Assembly (NCBI GenBank): GCA_029067255.1
Contig: JAIEEW010000285.1
Coordinates: forward strand, 1 to 6,991
DNA: 6,991 nucleotides
From: Clostridia bacterium
Lineage (GTDB): Bacteria; Bacillota; Clostridia; Christensenellales; UBA3700
Direction: 5' to 3'
Below the pieces are notes generated by a model, which saw only the letters and a list, made by a program, of their open reading frames with translations, did not search any database and was not told the origin of the DNA. This document shows, piece by piece, positions 1 to 5,612 of the stretch; positions within the stretch are counted from its first letter, which is position 1, and every line of letters begins with the position of its first letter. The position numbers and the translations under genes are program-made.

Positions 1-41
1 ATATTATACATAAAAGGCGTAAAATGTGCATATTTTTTATC

Positions 42-70
42 TTGACAAAAATTTTTGCGTTTTATATAAT
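42..70 (+). promoter_or_regulatory. Consensus sigma-70/sigma-A promoter of the acyltransferase gene
   Basis: TTGACA at 42-47 and TATAAT at 65-70 are separated by exactly 17 bases, so both hexamers match consensus. Transcription should begin near 77, leaving a leader of about 45 bases before the ATG at 122. The promoter also excludes a GTG start at 26, which lies upstream of it. Confidence 0.9.
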
Positions 71-105
71 TTGCTAGGAATGTTTGCAAATGGGGAAAAA
101 CTAAA

Positions 106-111
106 AAGGAG
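106..111 (+). promoter_or_regulatory. Ribosome binding site fixing the acyltransferase start
   Basis: AAGGAG lies 10 bases before the ATG at 122, inside the leader predicted from the 42-70 promoter. It selects ATG 122 over the in-frame GTG at 26. Confidence 0.8.
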
Positions 112-121
112 TAGGGTAACT

Positions 122-1399
122 ATGCAAAAATTAAAAGCGGAAATATGGGACAGAGTTCAATATATTTTCAGAAATTACTATGACAGAATGATACACTGCG
201 CGGCTTATTACGAAGGGAAAGCGGATATCAATGCGTTAAGGGAATCGGTTTATAAAATCGTGGAGCATTATCCGATTTTGAGATCGTCGTTCCATAGCAA
301 CGCGATAAGTCCCAGTTGGAGCGTCAACGAAGATTTTTCAAAAGAAGAGATGGTAGACGTCGTTTATTGCGACGATTTGAAAAAGAGTGTACTTGCATCG
401 CTTTCGGAAGAGATAAGTTATAAAGCCAAATTTCAATTCAAGATGACAGTTCACTATTGCGGAGAAAATTGCGCGATATCTCTATTGGTAAATCATATGT
501 GCATGGACGGTTCGGACTTTAAGTATCTTATCGCAAAGATTGCCGAAGGGTACGATATGGCGGTAAAGGGAGAAGACCTTAGCGCGCTTTCGCTTAAAAG
601 CGGAAATCGCGGAGCGGATCAACTCTACAAGGATATGAGCGAAGAAGAAGCGAAAACTGCTAAGGGGCTTATGAAGAACGTTTCCCGTACTGGTGTAAAG
701 AACAAGTTTGCTTTTACCGACGACGAAGATTGCTCTACGCGTTTTCATCTTAGAAAATTGCAAAGCGATTTCGTATCAACGCTCAAAATCAAAGGTAAGG
801 AATACGGCGCGACGCTCAACGACGTCTTTATTGCCGCGTACGCAAGAGCGATATCCGGACATTTGGAAGAGTCCGACGACAAGAGAATAGCCGTAACCTG
901 TATGAAAAATTTGCGCGATCATATCAAGTCGGGCGAATCGGAAAATCTTACCAACCTTACAGGTTTTATGCCGTGCGTTCTTGACGGAGTCGAAGGAAGT
1001 TTTACAGATACGCTTGCGAGCGTAACGGAAAAAACGAAGTCTGCGAAAGACGACGAATTCTGCGGACTCTACGGATTGCCGTTAATGGCGTTGGCGTTCA
1101 AGTTGTTCCCGTATTCGATGGCGGAATTCGCGATAAAGATAGGATATGAAAATCCGCTTATAGGTATGTCGAACATAGGGATTATTTCCGAAGACGCGAT
1201 TTCCAGAGACGGCTTGAAGTGCGTCGACGCATTTATTACAGGCGCGACTAAATTCAAACCGTATATCCAACTTACTACGACTACTTTTAAGGGCGAAACG
1301 ACTTTATGTATCGCCGAAAAATGTTCTGACAACGATTCAAAACTCATCGAAGCGCTTCTTGACGATATACTCAAAGAGTTGCGATCTTTCGTAGGTTAA
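122..1399 (+). CDS. Stand-alone HxxxDG acyltransferase (condensation / WS-DGAT / PapA5-like superfamily)
   Basis: This 425-aa protein resembles CoA-dependent acyltransferases and stand-alone condensation domains, which transfer acyl groups from a thioester to an alcohol or amine. Visible signatures are an N-terminal stretch (residues about 18-56) like the first strand and helix of the fold, the catalytic motif HMCMDG at 125-130 (His125, Asp129, Gly130), and GATLNDVFIAAY at 229-240, which matches the conserved G-x-T-x-N-D-v block of wax-ester synthase and PapA-type enzymes. Length fits one complete domain, with no carrier-protein or adenylation domain attached. The first His of the frequent HH pair is Asn124, but the catalytic His is kept. 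No signal peptide or membrane segment is evident, so it is probably cytosolic. It has its own promoter and terminator and no biosynthetic neighbours, so the substrate cannot be inferred. Superfamily assignment is fairly secure; the specific activity (alcohol acetyltransferase, lipid or peptide acylation) is unknown. Confidence 0.8.
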   Translation: MQKLKAEIWDRVQYIFRNYYDRMIHCAAYYEGKADINALRESVYKIVEHYPILRSSFHSNAISPSWSVNEDFSKEEMVDVVYCDDLKKSVLASLSEEISYKAKFQFKMTVHYCGENCAISLLVNHMCMDGSDFKYLIAKIAEGYDMAVKGEDLSALSLKSGNRGADQLYKDMSEEEAKTAKGLMKNVSRTGVKNKFAFTDDEDCSTRFHLRKLQSDFVSTLKIKGKEYGATLNDVFIAAYARAISGHLEESDDKRIAVTCMKNLRDHIKSGESENLTNLTGFMPCVLDGVEGSFTDTLASVTEKTKSAKDDEFCGLYGLPLMALAFKLFPYSMAEFAIKIGYENPLIGMSNIGIISEDAISRDGLKCVDAFITGATKFKPYIQLTTTTFKGETTLCIAEKCSDNDSKLIEALLDDILKELRSFVG

Positions 1400-1418
1400 T
1401 CTTCACGGAATATAATTT

Positions 1419-1450
1419 GGGGATCGATAAACTCGGTCCCCGTTATCTTT
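1419..1450 (+). terminator. Rho-independent terminator after the acyltransferase gene
   Basis: The arms at 1419-1427 (GGGGATCGA) and 1433-1441 (TCGGTCCCC) form a 9-bp stem with one T-G wobble and a 5-base loop, starting 20 bases after the stop codon. The following GTTATCTTTT is T-rich but interrupted, so termination may be moderate. Confidence 0.7.
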
Positions 1451-1489
1451 TATGTCGGTTGACAGACTGATCATAATTTATCCATACCC

Positions 1490-1518
1490 TTGAAAATTCT
1501 TTGGGGATATGGTATAAT
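1490..1518 (+). promoter_or_regulatory. Promoter of the tyrosine phosphatase gene, abutting the start codon
   Basis: TTGAAA at 1490-1495 and TATAAT at 1513-1518 have a 17-base spacer. A TG at 1510-1511 makes an extended -10. The predicted transcription start falls at about 1524-1526, coincident with the ATG at 1526, which implies a leaderless or nearly leaderless mRNA. Confidence 0.8.
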
Positions 1519-1525
1519 ACGACGG

Positions 1526-2008
1526 ATGAAGATATTGTTTATATGTATGTCGAATATTTGCCGCAGTCCTTATTGCGAATATGTTTTCAAACGGTTGGTC
1601 AAGGAAGATAAAACCCTTTCGGATAATATCGAGTGGGTAAAAAGTTCTGCAGTATTCAATAAATCGCGCGTTATCAACAAAAAAGCAAAATTTGCGTTGT
1701 TGCGCGAAGGTTTTGACGAAGAATATATACTCGAGCATAAACCGTCTTTCAAATGGGGAAAAGGTCGAGAGTATTTTGAAGAAGCGGACGTAATAATAGG
1801 TATGACGAGATCCAACGCCTATTTTTTACCGCTCAAATACCGCAAAAAATTCCTTTTGCTCTCTGAGATAGCCTGCGGAAAATATATTCCTATTCCCGAT
1901 CCGGTATTGATAAAGGATCAGGACAAATATTACGCCGCTATGGACGAAATTAAAAAATATTTGACCGATTACGCTCAAATACTTAAAAAGAAATTTTCAT
2001 GTTGTTAA
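1526..2008 (+). CDS. Low-molecular-weight protein tyrosine phosphatase
   Basis: This 160-aa protein belongs to the LMW-PTP (arsenate reductase-like) family, which hydrolyses phosphotyrosine on protein substrates in the cytosol. In Bacillota such enzymes often oppose tyrosine kinases that control exopolysaccharide synthesis, or act in stress responses. The P-loop CMSNICRS spans residues 7-14, with nucleophile Cys7, Arg13 and Ser14 of the C-x5-R-S motif directly after the first strand (MKILFI). The general acid is Asp125 in PIPDP (122-126). Length is normal for the family. The segment SSAVFNKSRV (40-49) replaces the usual SAGT-type stretch, so substrate-pocket residues may differ. The chain ends in Cys-Cys. 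ATG 1526 is required because the next in-frame Met follows Cys7. A TTG at 1490 would lie within the promoter. No Shine-Dalgarno sequence sits at normal spacing. The gene has its own promoter and terminator. Confidence 0.9.
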   Translation: MKILFICMSNICRSPYCEYVFKRLVKEDKTLSDNIEWVKSSAVFNKSRVINKKAKFALLREGFDEEYILEHKPSFKWGKGREYFEEADVIIGMTRSNAYFLPLKYRKKFLLLSEIACGKYIPIPDPVLIKDQDKYYAAMDEIKKYLTDYAQILKKKFSCC

Positions 2009-2014
2009 TATCGG

Positions 2015-2042
2015 ACGCGTTTGAAGGGCAAACGCGTTTTTT
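2015..2042 (+). terminator. Strong rho-independent terminator after the phosphatase gene
   Basis: The arms ACGCGTTTG (2015-2023) and CAAACGCGT (2029-2037) form a perfect 9-bp stem with a 5-base loop, followed by a T run through 2042. It begins 7 bases after the stop codon and isolates this gene from the downstream operon. Confidence 0.92.
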
Positions 2043-2100
2043 CATGCAAAAATTCAGGCTATGTGTCGCTAATATTATAATATAATAAAAAATGGAAGTA

Positions 2101-2135
2101 TTTTACAAAGTTTTTCGAAAAGGGGTATTGTAAAA
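2101..2135 (+). promoter_or_regulatory. Candidate operator: nested dyads overlapping the ppx promoter
   Basis: A perfect 8-bp inverted repeat, TTTTACAA (2101-2108) and TTGTAAAA (2128-2135), encloses a perfect 10-bp palindrome TTTTCGAAAA (2112-2121). The right arm covers the -35 hexamer, so a bound repressor could block polymerase. There is no GC stem or T tract to suggest a terminator. The function is inferred; AT-rich DNA produces such symmetry fairly often by chance. Confidence 0.35.
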
Positions 2136-2156
2136 AGGCGGATTGTGTGATATAAT
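2128..2156 (+). promoter_or_regulatory. Promoter of the ppx-maf-mreB operon
   Basis: TTGTAA (2128-2133) and TATAAT (2151-2156) are separated by 17 bases, and a TG at 2148-2149 gives an extended -10. Transcription should start near 2163, leaving a leader of about 35 bases that carries the ribosome binding site AAGGAAG (2185-2191). That site lies 6 bases from the ATG at 2198 and favours it over the ATG at 2210. Confidence 0.82.
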
Positions 2157-2197
2157 GTCAACTGAAAAGAATACACAAATTTCGAAGGAAGTAGAGA

Positions 2198-3727
2198 ATG
2201 GAAAAAGATATGGATAAAATTGCGATTATTGACCTGGGATCGAATTCAACCCGCCTTGTGCTGGTTGATATTCTTAAAGGGGGATATTTTCAGGTCGTCG
2301 ACGATATTAAAGAAACCGTCAGACTTGCTCAGGACATGGAAATCGACGGATTTTTGCAGTCAAGCAGGATTGCTCAAACAATAAAGACATTGAAGATGTT
2401 CAGAAGACTTTGCGACGCCAACAACGTGAGTCATATATACGCCTATGCGACGGCGGCAGTCAGAAGAGCCAAAAATCAAAGGAGTTTTCTTGACGAAGTA
2501 CATGCTTGCACGGGTATCGAACTCAAAGTTCTCAACAGCGACGAAGAAGCGCAACTCGTATATCAGGGCGTAATCAATTCCATGGATATTCCCAGGGGTA
2601 TCATTATGGATATCGGCGGCGGAAGCACTCAACTTATATATTACAACAGAAAGAGCATTCTCAATACGGTTACTTTGCCGTTCGGTTCGGTCGTACTTAC
2701 CGATATGGTCAAGCAGGAAGGACTTTCGCCCGTAGAAAAAGCGCAGATGATAGAGAATTACGTTACGGAAGAACTCAATAAGTTGGATTGGCTTAAAGAT
2801 ATTTTGCCGGATACCAAACTTATCGGCGTGGGCGGTTCGTTTAGAAATATAGGAAAGATTAGTAGAATGCTCAAGAAATATCCGCTTTCGATGGCGCACA
2901 ACTACGTTGTCGGTAAGAGCGAATTTTCGAGTATTTACGGCAATATCCGTTCGTTGGAGTTGGACAAGACGATGAAGATAAAGGGACTTTCGAGCGTGCG
3001 CGCGGATATTTTCCCTGCGGCTTTGGCGGCTATCAACGCTACGATCAACGCGGTCGGCGTGGACGAAATAATCATATCAGGCAGCGGACTTCGCGAAGGC
3101 GCTATGTTTAGATACGCCGTTCCTTCGACTAACGAAAAGCCTATTTCCGACGTACTTGGACACAGCATTTATTCTTTGCTCAATTTCTTCGGAGAGAATA
3201 TTCCGCATGCGGAGCAGGTTTACAATTTGTCTATTCAACTTTTTAAACAGTTGAAAGTTTTGCACAAATTGCCCAGAGCGTACGTCAAAGTTTTACGTAC
3301 GGCGGCTATGCTCCACGATACGGGCAACAGGATAAAATATTACGATCATCACAAACATTCGAGTTACGTTATTCTCAACTCGAATCTTTACGGTATTTCG
3401 CACAACGATTTGATAATGGCGGCGTTCATCGCTTCCATGCACAGAAAAGGCGATCTCAATACCGTGGAATTTATGAGATATAAGGACATGCTTACCGAAG
3501 AAGATTTCGACGCGATACTCAAACTCGGCGTTATCGTAAGAATAGCCGAGAGTTTCGACAGAAGTATGTCAAGCGTTATCAAGAGCATAGATTGCGACGT
3601 GCTCGGCGACAGCGTAATAATGAAGACGGACAGCGAAGGTCAGGATTGTTCTTTGGAGATAAAAGACGCTATGACCGCAGTTCAGGATTTCAGACGCGCG
3701 TATAAGAAAAACTTGCAGATCCTATAA
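2198..3727 (+). CDS. ppx: Ppx/GppA family phosphatase (exopolyphosphatase / pppGpp phosphatase) with HD domain
   Basis: This 509-aa protein has the layout of full-length Ppx/GppA enzymes, which release phosphate from polyphosphate chains or convert pppGpp to ppGpp. The N-terminal ASKHA (actin-like) module shows phosphate-1 loop IDLGSNSTRL (11-20), YATAAVRRAKN (83-93), the acidic segment NSDEEAQLV (113-121) that should supply the catalytic Glu, phosphate-2 loop MDIGGGSTQL (137-146), GVGGSFRNIGK (210-220) and the adenosine-type motif SGSGLREG (294-301). The C-terminal part (about 318-509) is HD-like: MLHDTGN (371-377) holds the His-Asp pair, followed by DHHKHSSYVI (383-392). No signal peptide is seen, so it is cytosolic. 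It is the first gene of an operon with maf (17-base gap) and a MreB-like gene. Sequence inspection cannot separate polyphosphate from pppGpp specificity, so the symbol marks the family. Confidence 0.9.
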   Translation: MEKDMDKIAIIDLGSNSTRLVLVDILKGGYFQVVDDIKETVRLAQDMEIDGFLQSSRIAQTIKTLKMFRRLCDANNVSHIYAYATAAVRRAKNQRSFLDEVHACTGIELKVLNSDEEAQLVYQGVINSMDIPRGIIMDIGGGSTQLIYYNRKSILNTVTLPFGSVVLTDMVKQEGLSPVEKAQMIENYVTEELNKLDWLKDILPDTKLIGVGGSFRNIGKISRMLKKYPLSMAHNYVVGKSEFSSIYGNIRSLELDKTMKIKGLSSVRADIFPAALAAINATINAVGVDEIIISGSGLREGAMFRYAVPSTNEKPISDVLGHSIYSLLNFFGENIPHAEQVYNLSIQLFKQLKVLHKLPRAYVKVLRTAAMLHDTGNRIKYYDHHKHSSYVILNSNLYGISHNDLIMAAFIASMHRKGDLNTVEFMRYKDMLTEEDFDAILKLGVIVRIAESFDRSMSSVIKSIDCDVLGDSVIMKTDSEGQDCSLEIKDAMTAVQDFRRAYKKNLQIL

Positions 3728-3744
3728 GGATAATATAGAGATAT

Positions 3745-4311
3745 ATGAAAGTAATACTTGCGTCCAACTCTCCTAGGCGGAGAGAACTTTTGGGCGGGAT
3801 TTTCGACGAGTTTGAAGTTTTGCCGCAAAACGTTCAAGAAAAATGCAAATATATCCGTCCCGATTTGATCGTCAAAAGTCTTGCGAAAATAAAGTTGGGA
3901 AATCTTCCGAGCGAGAGAAAGGATTGTTTGATAATTTCCGCGGATACTGTAGTATATAAAGACGGGAAAATTTACGGAAAGCCGAAAGACAGGGCGCAAG
4001 CGATAGAGTATCTCAACGAGTTGAACGGCGATAAACATCTTGTCTATAGCGGCGTAGCGATATATTTCAATGGCAAGGTATATTCGTTTTACGACAGGTC
4101 GGCGGTACTTTTCAAGCGACTTAGCGAAAAAGAAATTGCCGATTACGTCGACGGCGGAAGTCCTATGGACAAGGCGGGCGCGTACGGAATACAGGATGAC
4201 GAAGTCGTAGCGGGATATAGGGGTAGTTATACGAATATCGTAGGACTGCCTATGGAGAAACTTAAAGAAAAACTAGACGTGATATTGAAAAACGCAACGG
4301 AGAGAATATGA
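3745..4311 (+). CDS. maf: Maf family nucleoside triphosphate pyrophosphatase
   Basis: This 188-aa protein carries the Maf/YhdE signatures throughout: ASNSPRRRELL (6-16), the SADTVV block (65-70) with the active-site Asp, GKPKD (78-82), HLVYSGVAI (98-106), MDKAGAYGIQ (141-150) and NIVGLP (164-169). Family members hydrolyse dTTP, UTP or modified nucleotides to the monophosphate and pyrophosphate, a house-cleaning role. In Bacillus, Maf overproduction blocks septum formation. Length is typical and all key blocks are present. ATG 3745 directly precedes the family's N-terminal KVILASNSPRR motif. An AAGGA overlapping the upstream stop codon lies 14 bases away, and a weak GAG lies 4 bases away, so initiation may rely on coupling to ppx. 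It overlaps the next gene by 4 bases (ATGA). The adjacent MreB-like gene matches the maf-mreB neighbourhood known from Bacillus. Confidence 0.95.
   Translation: MKVILASNSPRRRELLGGIFDEFEVLPQNVQEKCKYIRPDLIVKSLAKIKLGNLPSERKDCLIISADTVVYKDGKIYGKPKDRAQAIEYLNELNGDKHLVYSGVAIYFNGKVYSFYDRSAVLFKRLSEKEIADYVDGGSPMDKAGAYGIQDDEVVAGYRGSYTNIVGLPMEKLKEKLDVILKNATERI
4299..4302 (+). promoter_or_regulatory. Ribosome binding site of the MreB-like gene, inside the maf coding end
   Basis: GGAG lies 5 bases before ATG 4308. With the ATGA start/stop overlap at 4308-4311, it points to translational coupling of maf and the MreB-like gene and fixes the downstream start. Confidence 0.75.
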
Positions 4312-5318
4312 AACCTATAGAGTTGTCGATAGATTTGGGCAGTACTAAGACGTCGATCCATAAGGTCGGAAGCGGTCTTATAGTCAACGATGAATCGCGA
4401 GTTGTAGTCGAGACCAAAAACAACGGTATGACTTTGATCGAAAGCGGTAAGGGCGTGGAAAAGTATTTGCAAAAACCCGTTCAGGGTTATCAGGTCGTAA
4501 ATACTGTTCACGGCGGAGTTATTGCAAATGAGCGCGCCGCTATATGTATGCTCAAAGACTATCTTTCGAGATGTATGCCCGGAAACGCGATTTTGAAACC
4601 GGCGGTCAAAGCCGTTGCTGGCGTTGGCATGGGAATGAGTTACGCGGAGAAAAAAGACGTGGAGAAAGCGCTTTTCAAAGCGGGAGTGCGCGACGTTACT
4701 ATAATAGAATCCCCGCTTGCCGTTGCAGGAGCGTTGGGATTCGGAAAAGGACATTTTATTGTCGATATAGGAAGTTCGAAGACGGAAATCGCGATAGTAG
4801 GAAGAGACGGTATAGTATCTGGTTGTTCGGTAGATATAGGCGGCGATAAGATAACTAAATCCATAGCGGATTTTATGGTTACGAGTATGAGCAGTACGAT
4901 TTCTTTTTCTTTGGCTGAAAGAATAAAGAAAGAGTTGGGCAGTCTATATGAAAACAATAATATGTCTATGCGCGTAAACGTTCGCAAAGTAGGCAATCAG
5001 AGAGTTGAAAGCGAGATAATACATTCCAAAGATATACGCGCGATAATCCAACCGCATATTATAGATTTGCTTGAAATTATTTACAATATGTCATTTGAAA
5101 TACCCGGCAATATCGCTGACGATATCTGCGCGGAAGGTATCGTTTTGTGCGGCGGTGGAAGCAATCTCACCGGACTTAGCGAATTTATCTCAAAATTCAT
5201 GCAAATGAAAGTCGCAAAAGTAGACGATCCCACCACTATAGTTTCAAGGGGCGGAATGTATTTTTTGGAAAATAATACCGATTTTGCCAAATTACTTAAT
5301 CTTGTAAATTATAAATAA
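4308..5318 (+). CDS. mreB: Divergent MreB-family actin-like protein (rod-shape determination)
   Basis: This 336-aa protein has standard MreB length and is collinear with MreB: IDLGSTKTSI (8-17, phosphate 1), QKPVQGYQVVNTVHGGVIAN (55-74) matching the GRTPGNI...DGVIADF region, AGVRDVTIIESPLAVA (125-140), VDIGSSKTEIAIV (152-164, phosphate 2), VDIGGDKITKSI (175-186), LAERIKKELGSLY (202-214) and EGIVLCGGGSNLTGL (276-290, adenosine motif). MreB forms membrane-associated filaments that guide lateral wall synthesis. The lead Ppx/GppA protein shares the ASKHA fold, but the order of blocks here is MreB-specific, and maf directly upstream supports the call. Oddities: phosphate 2 reads DIGSSKTE where MreB normally has DIGGGTTE, the VPSG-type loop is replaced by VGMGM (106-110), and IEEP becomes IESP (133-136). 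ATP hydrolysis may be altered or lost. No mreC or mreD follows. It may be an MreB paralogue; FtsA or PilM fit less well. Confidence 0.78.
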   Translation: MKPIELSIDLGSTKTSIHKVGSGLIVNDESRVVVETKNNGMTLIESGKGVEKYLQKPVQGYQVVNTVHGGVIANERAAICMLKDYLSRCMPGNAILKPAVKAVAGVGMGMSYAEKKDVEKALFKAGVRDVTIIESPLAVAGALGFGKGHFIVDIGSSKTEIAIVGRDGIVSGCSVDIGGDKITKSIADFMVTSMSSTISFSLAERIKKELGSLYENNNMSMRVNVRKVGNQRVESEIIHSKDIRAIIQPHIIDLLEIIYNMSFEIPGNIADDICAEGIVLCGGGSNLTGLSEFISKFMQMKVAKVDDPTTIVSRGGMYFLENNTDFAKLLNLVNYK

Positions 5319-5345
5319 ATATTTCAAAATAGGTAATTATGTTCG

Positions 5346-5378
5346 CAGACTTCGTAAATATTGGCGAAGTCTGTTTTT
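5346..5378 (+). terminator. Rho-independent terminator closing the ppx-maf-mreB operon
   Basis: The arms CAGACTTCG (5346-5354) and CGAAGTCTG (5365-5373) form a perfect 9-bp stem with a 10-base loop, followed by TTTTT (5374-5378). It begins 27 bases after the MreB-like stop codon and rules out mreC/mreD in the same transcript without read-through. Confidence 0.92.
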
Positions 5379-5460
5379 GTATACGCAATAGCAGTTTTGC
5401 TTTCCGATATTAGTCAAATTGCTTCTATTTTAATCAAAATATAACATAATTCTAAAAAAA
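5379..5460. other. AT-rich spacer without a recognised gene
   Basis: No ORF with a ribosome binding site is visible. The only promoter-like pair is TTGCTT (5419-5424) and TAACAT (5442-5447) with a 17-base spacer, a weak match. If real, it would transcribe the whole hairpin region and the surface-protein gene. The stretch ends in a run of A just before the inverted repeat at 5461. Confidence 0.4.
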
Positions 5461-5492
5461 GTGTACATTTCCTGACTGATAGATTTACTTGT

Positions 5493-5519
5493 AAATTGCT
5501 CAAAAATCGGGCAATTTTT
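5493..5519 (+). terminator. Terminator-like hairpin inside the repeat element
   Basis: AAATTGCTC (5493-5501) pairs with GGGCAATTT (5509-5517) in 9 bp with one T-G wobble and a 7-base loop. T residues continue to 5519. The stem is AT-rich and the tail short, so it could be a weak terminator or attenuator. It shares bases 5515-5517 with the next hairpin. Confidence 0.4.
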
Positions 5520-5545
5520 CATTATAAGTATACAATAATGAAAAA
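5515..5545. repeat. Perfect 11-bp inverted repeat (AT-rich hairpin)
   Basis: TTTTTCATTAT (5515-5525) and ATAATGAAAAA (5535-5545) are exact reverse complements around a 9-base loop. The T run that would end the preceding terminator-like hairpin is the left arm here, so the two structures compete for 5515-5517. Confidence 0.6.
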
Positions 5546-5612
5546 GTTTTGGCAATATAAGCGGGTCAGGAAAAGTACACCTTTCCTGACCGTATATAAA
5601 AACGGGGTAGAA

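Larger units (their letters stand above)
5461..5591. repeat. Nested inverted-repeat element with 16-bp arms and a third half-copy
   Basis: GTGTACATTTCCTGAC (5461-5476) and GTCAGGAAAAGTACAC (5565-5580) are inverted repeats matching at 15 of 16 positions and bound a 120-bp unit. A third copy of the core TTTCCTGACC (5582-5591) forms a perfect 10-bp dyad with GGTCAGGAAA (5564-5573) across 8 bases. The middle arm can therefore pair upstream or downstream, but not both. Two more hairpins lie inside (5493-5517 and 5515-5545). The 16-bp ends resemble transposon termini and suggest a MITE-like relict, but no transposase gene and no clear target duplication are present. A structured regulatory RNA ahead of the 5613 gene is the alternative. 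Confidence 0.6.

Noticed and set aside
26..121. GTG-initiated 32-residue N-terminal extension of the acyltransferase
   Set aside because: It begins upstream of the consensus promoter (42-70), so it would not be transcribed. ATG 122 has AAGGAG and gives a normal domain start.
1459..1488. TTGACA at 1459-1464 as an alternative phosphatase promoter
   Set aside because: The hexamer is perfect, but no acceptable -10 lies 16-18 bases downstream; the best match is CATACC.
1490..1525. TTG-initiated extension of the tyrosine phosphatase
   Set aside because: The TTG is the first part of the -35 hexamer. The family N-terminus (KILFIC) begins at ATG 1526.
2076..2086. Two overlapping TATAAT hexamers upstream of ppx
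   Set aside because: Neither has a reasonable -35 at 16-18 bases nor an extended TG. They probably arise by chance in AT-rich DNA.
2360..2899. 179-codon open frame on the minus strand
   Set aside because: It lies wholly opposite the Ppx/GppA coding sequence, has no recognisable domain or ribosome binding site, and is a codon-bias shadow.
4227..4754. 175-codon open frame on the minus strand across the maf/mreB junction
   Set aside because: It is antisense to two well-supported genes, has no family signature, and is a shadow frame.
5419..5447. TTGCTT-N17-TAACAT as promoter for the surface-protein gene
   Set aside because: Both hexamers are poor matches (3/6 and 4/6). I kept it only as a weak possibility in the spacer entry.
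5461..5591. CRISPR array
   Set aside because: The repeats are inverted and only three half-copies exist, with irregular spacing and no cas genes.
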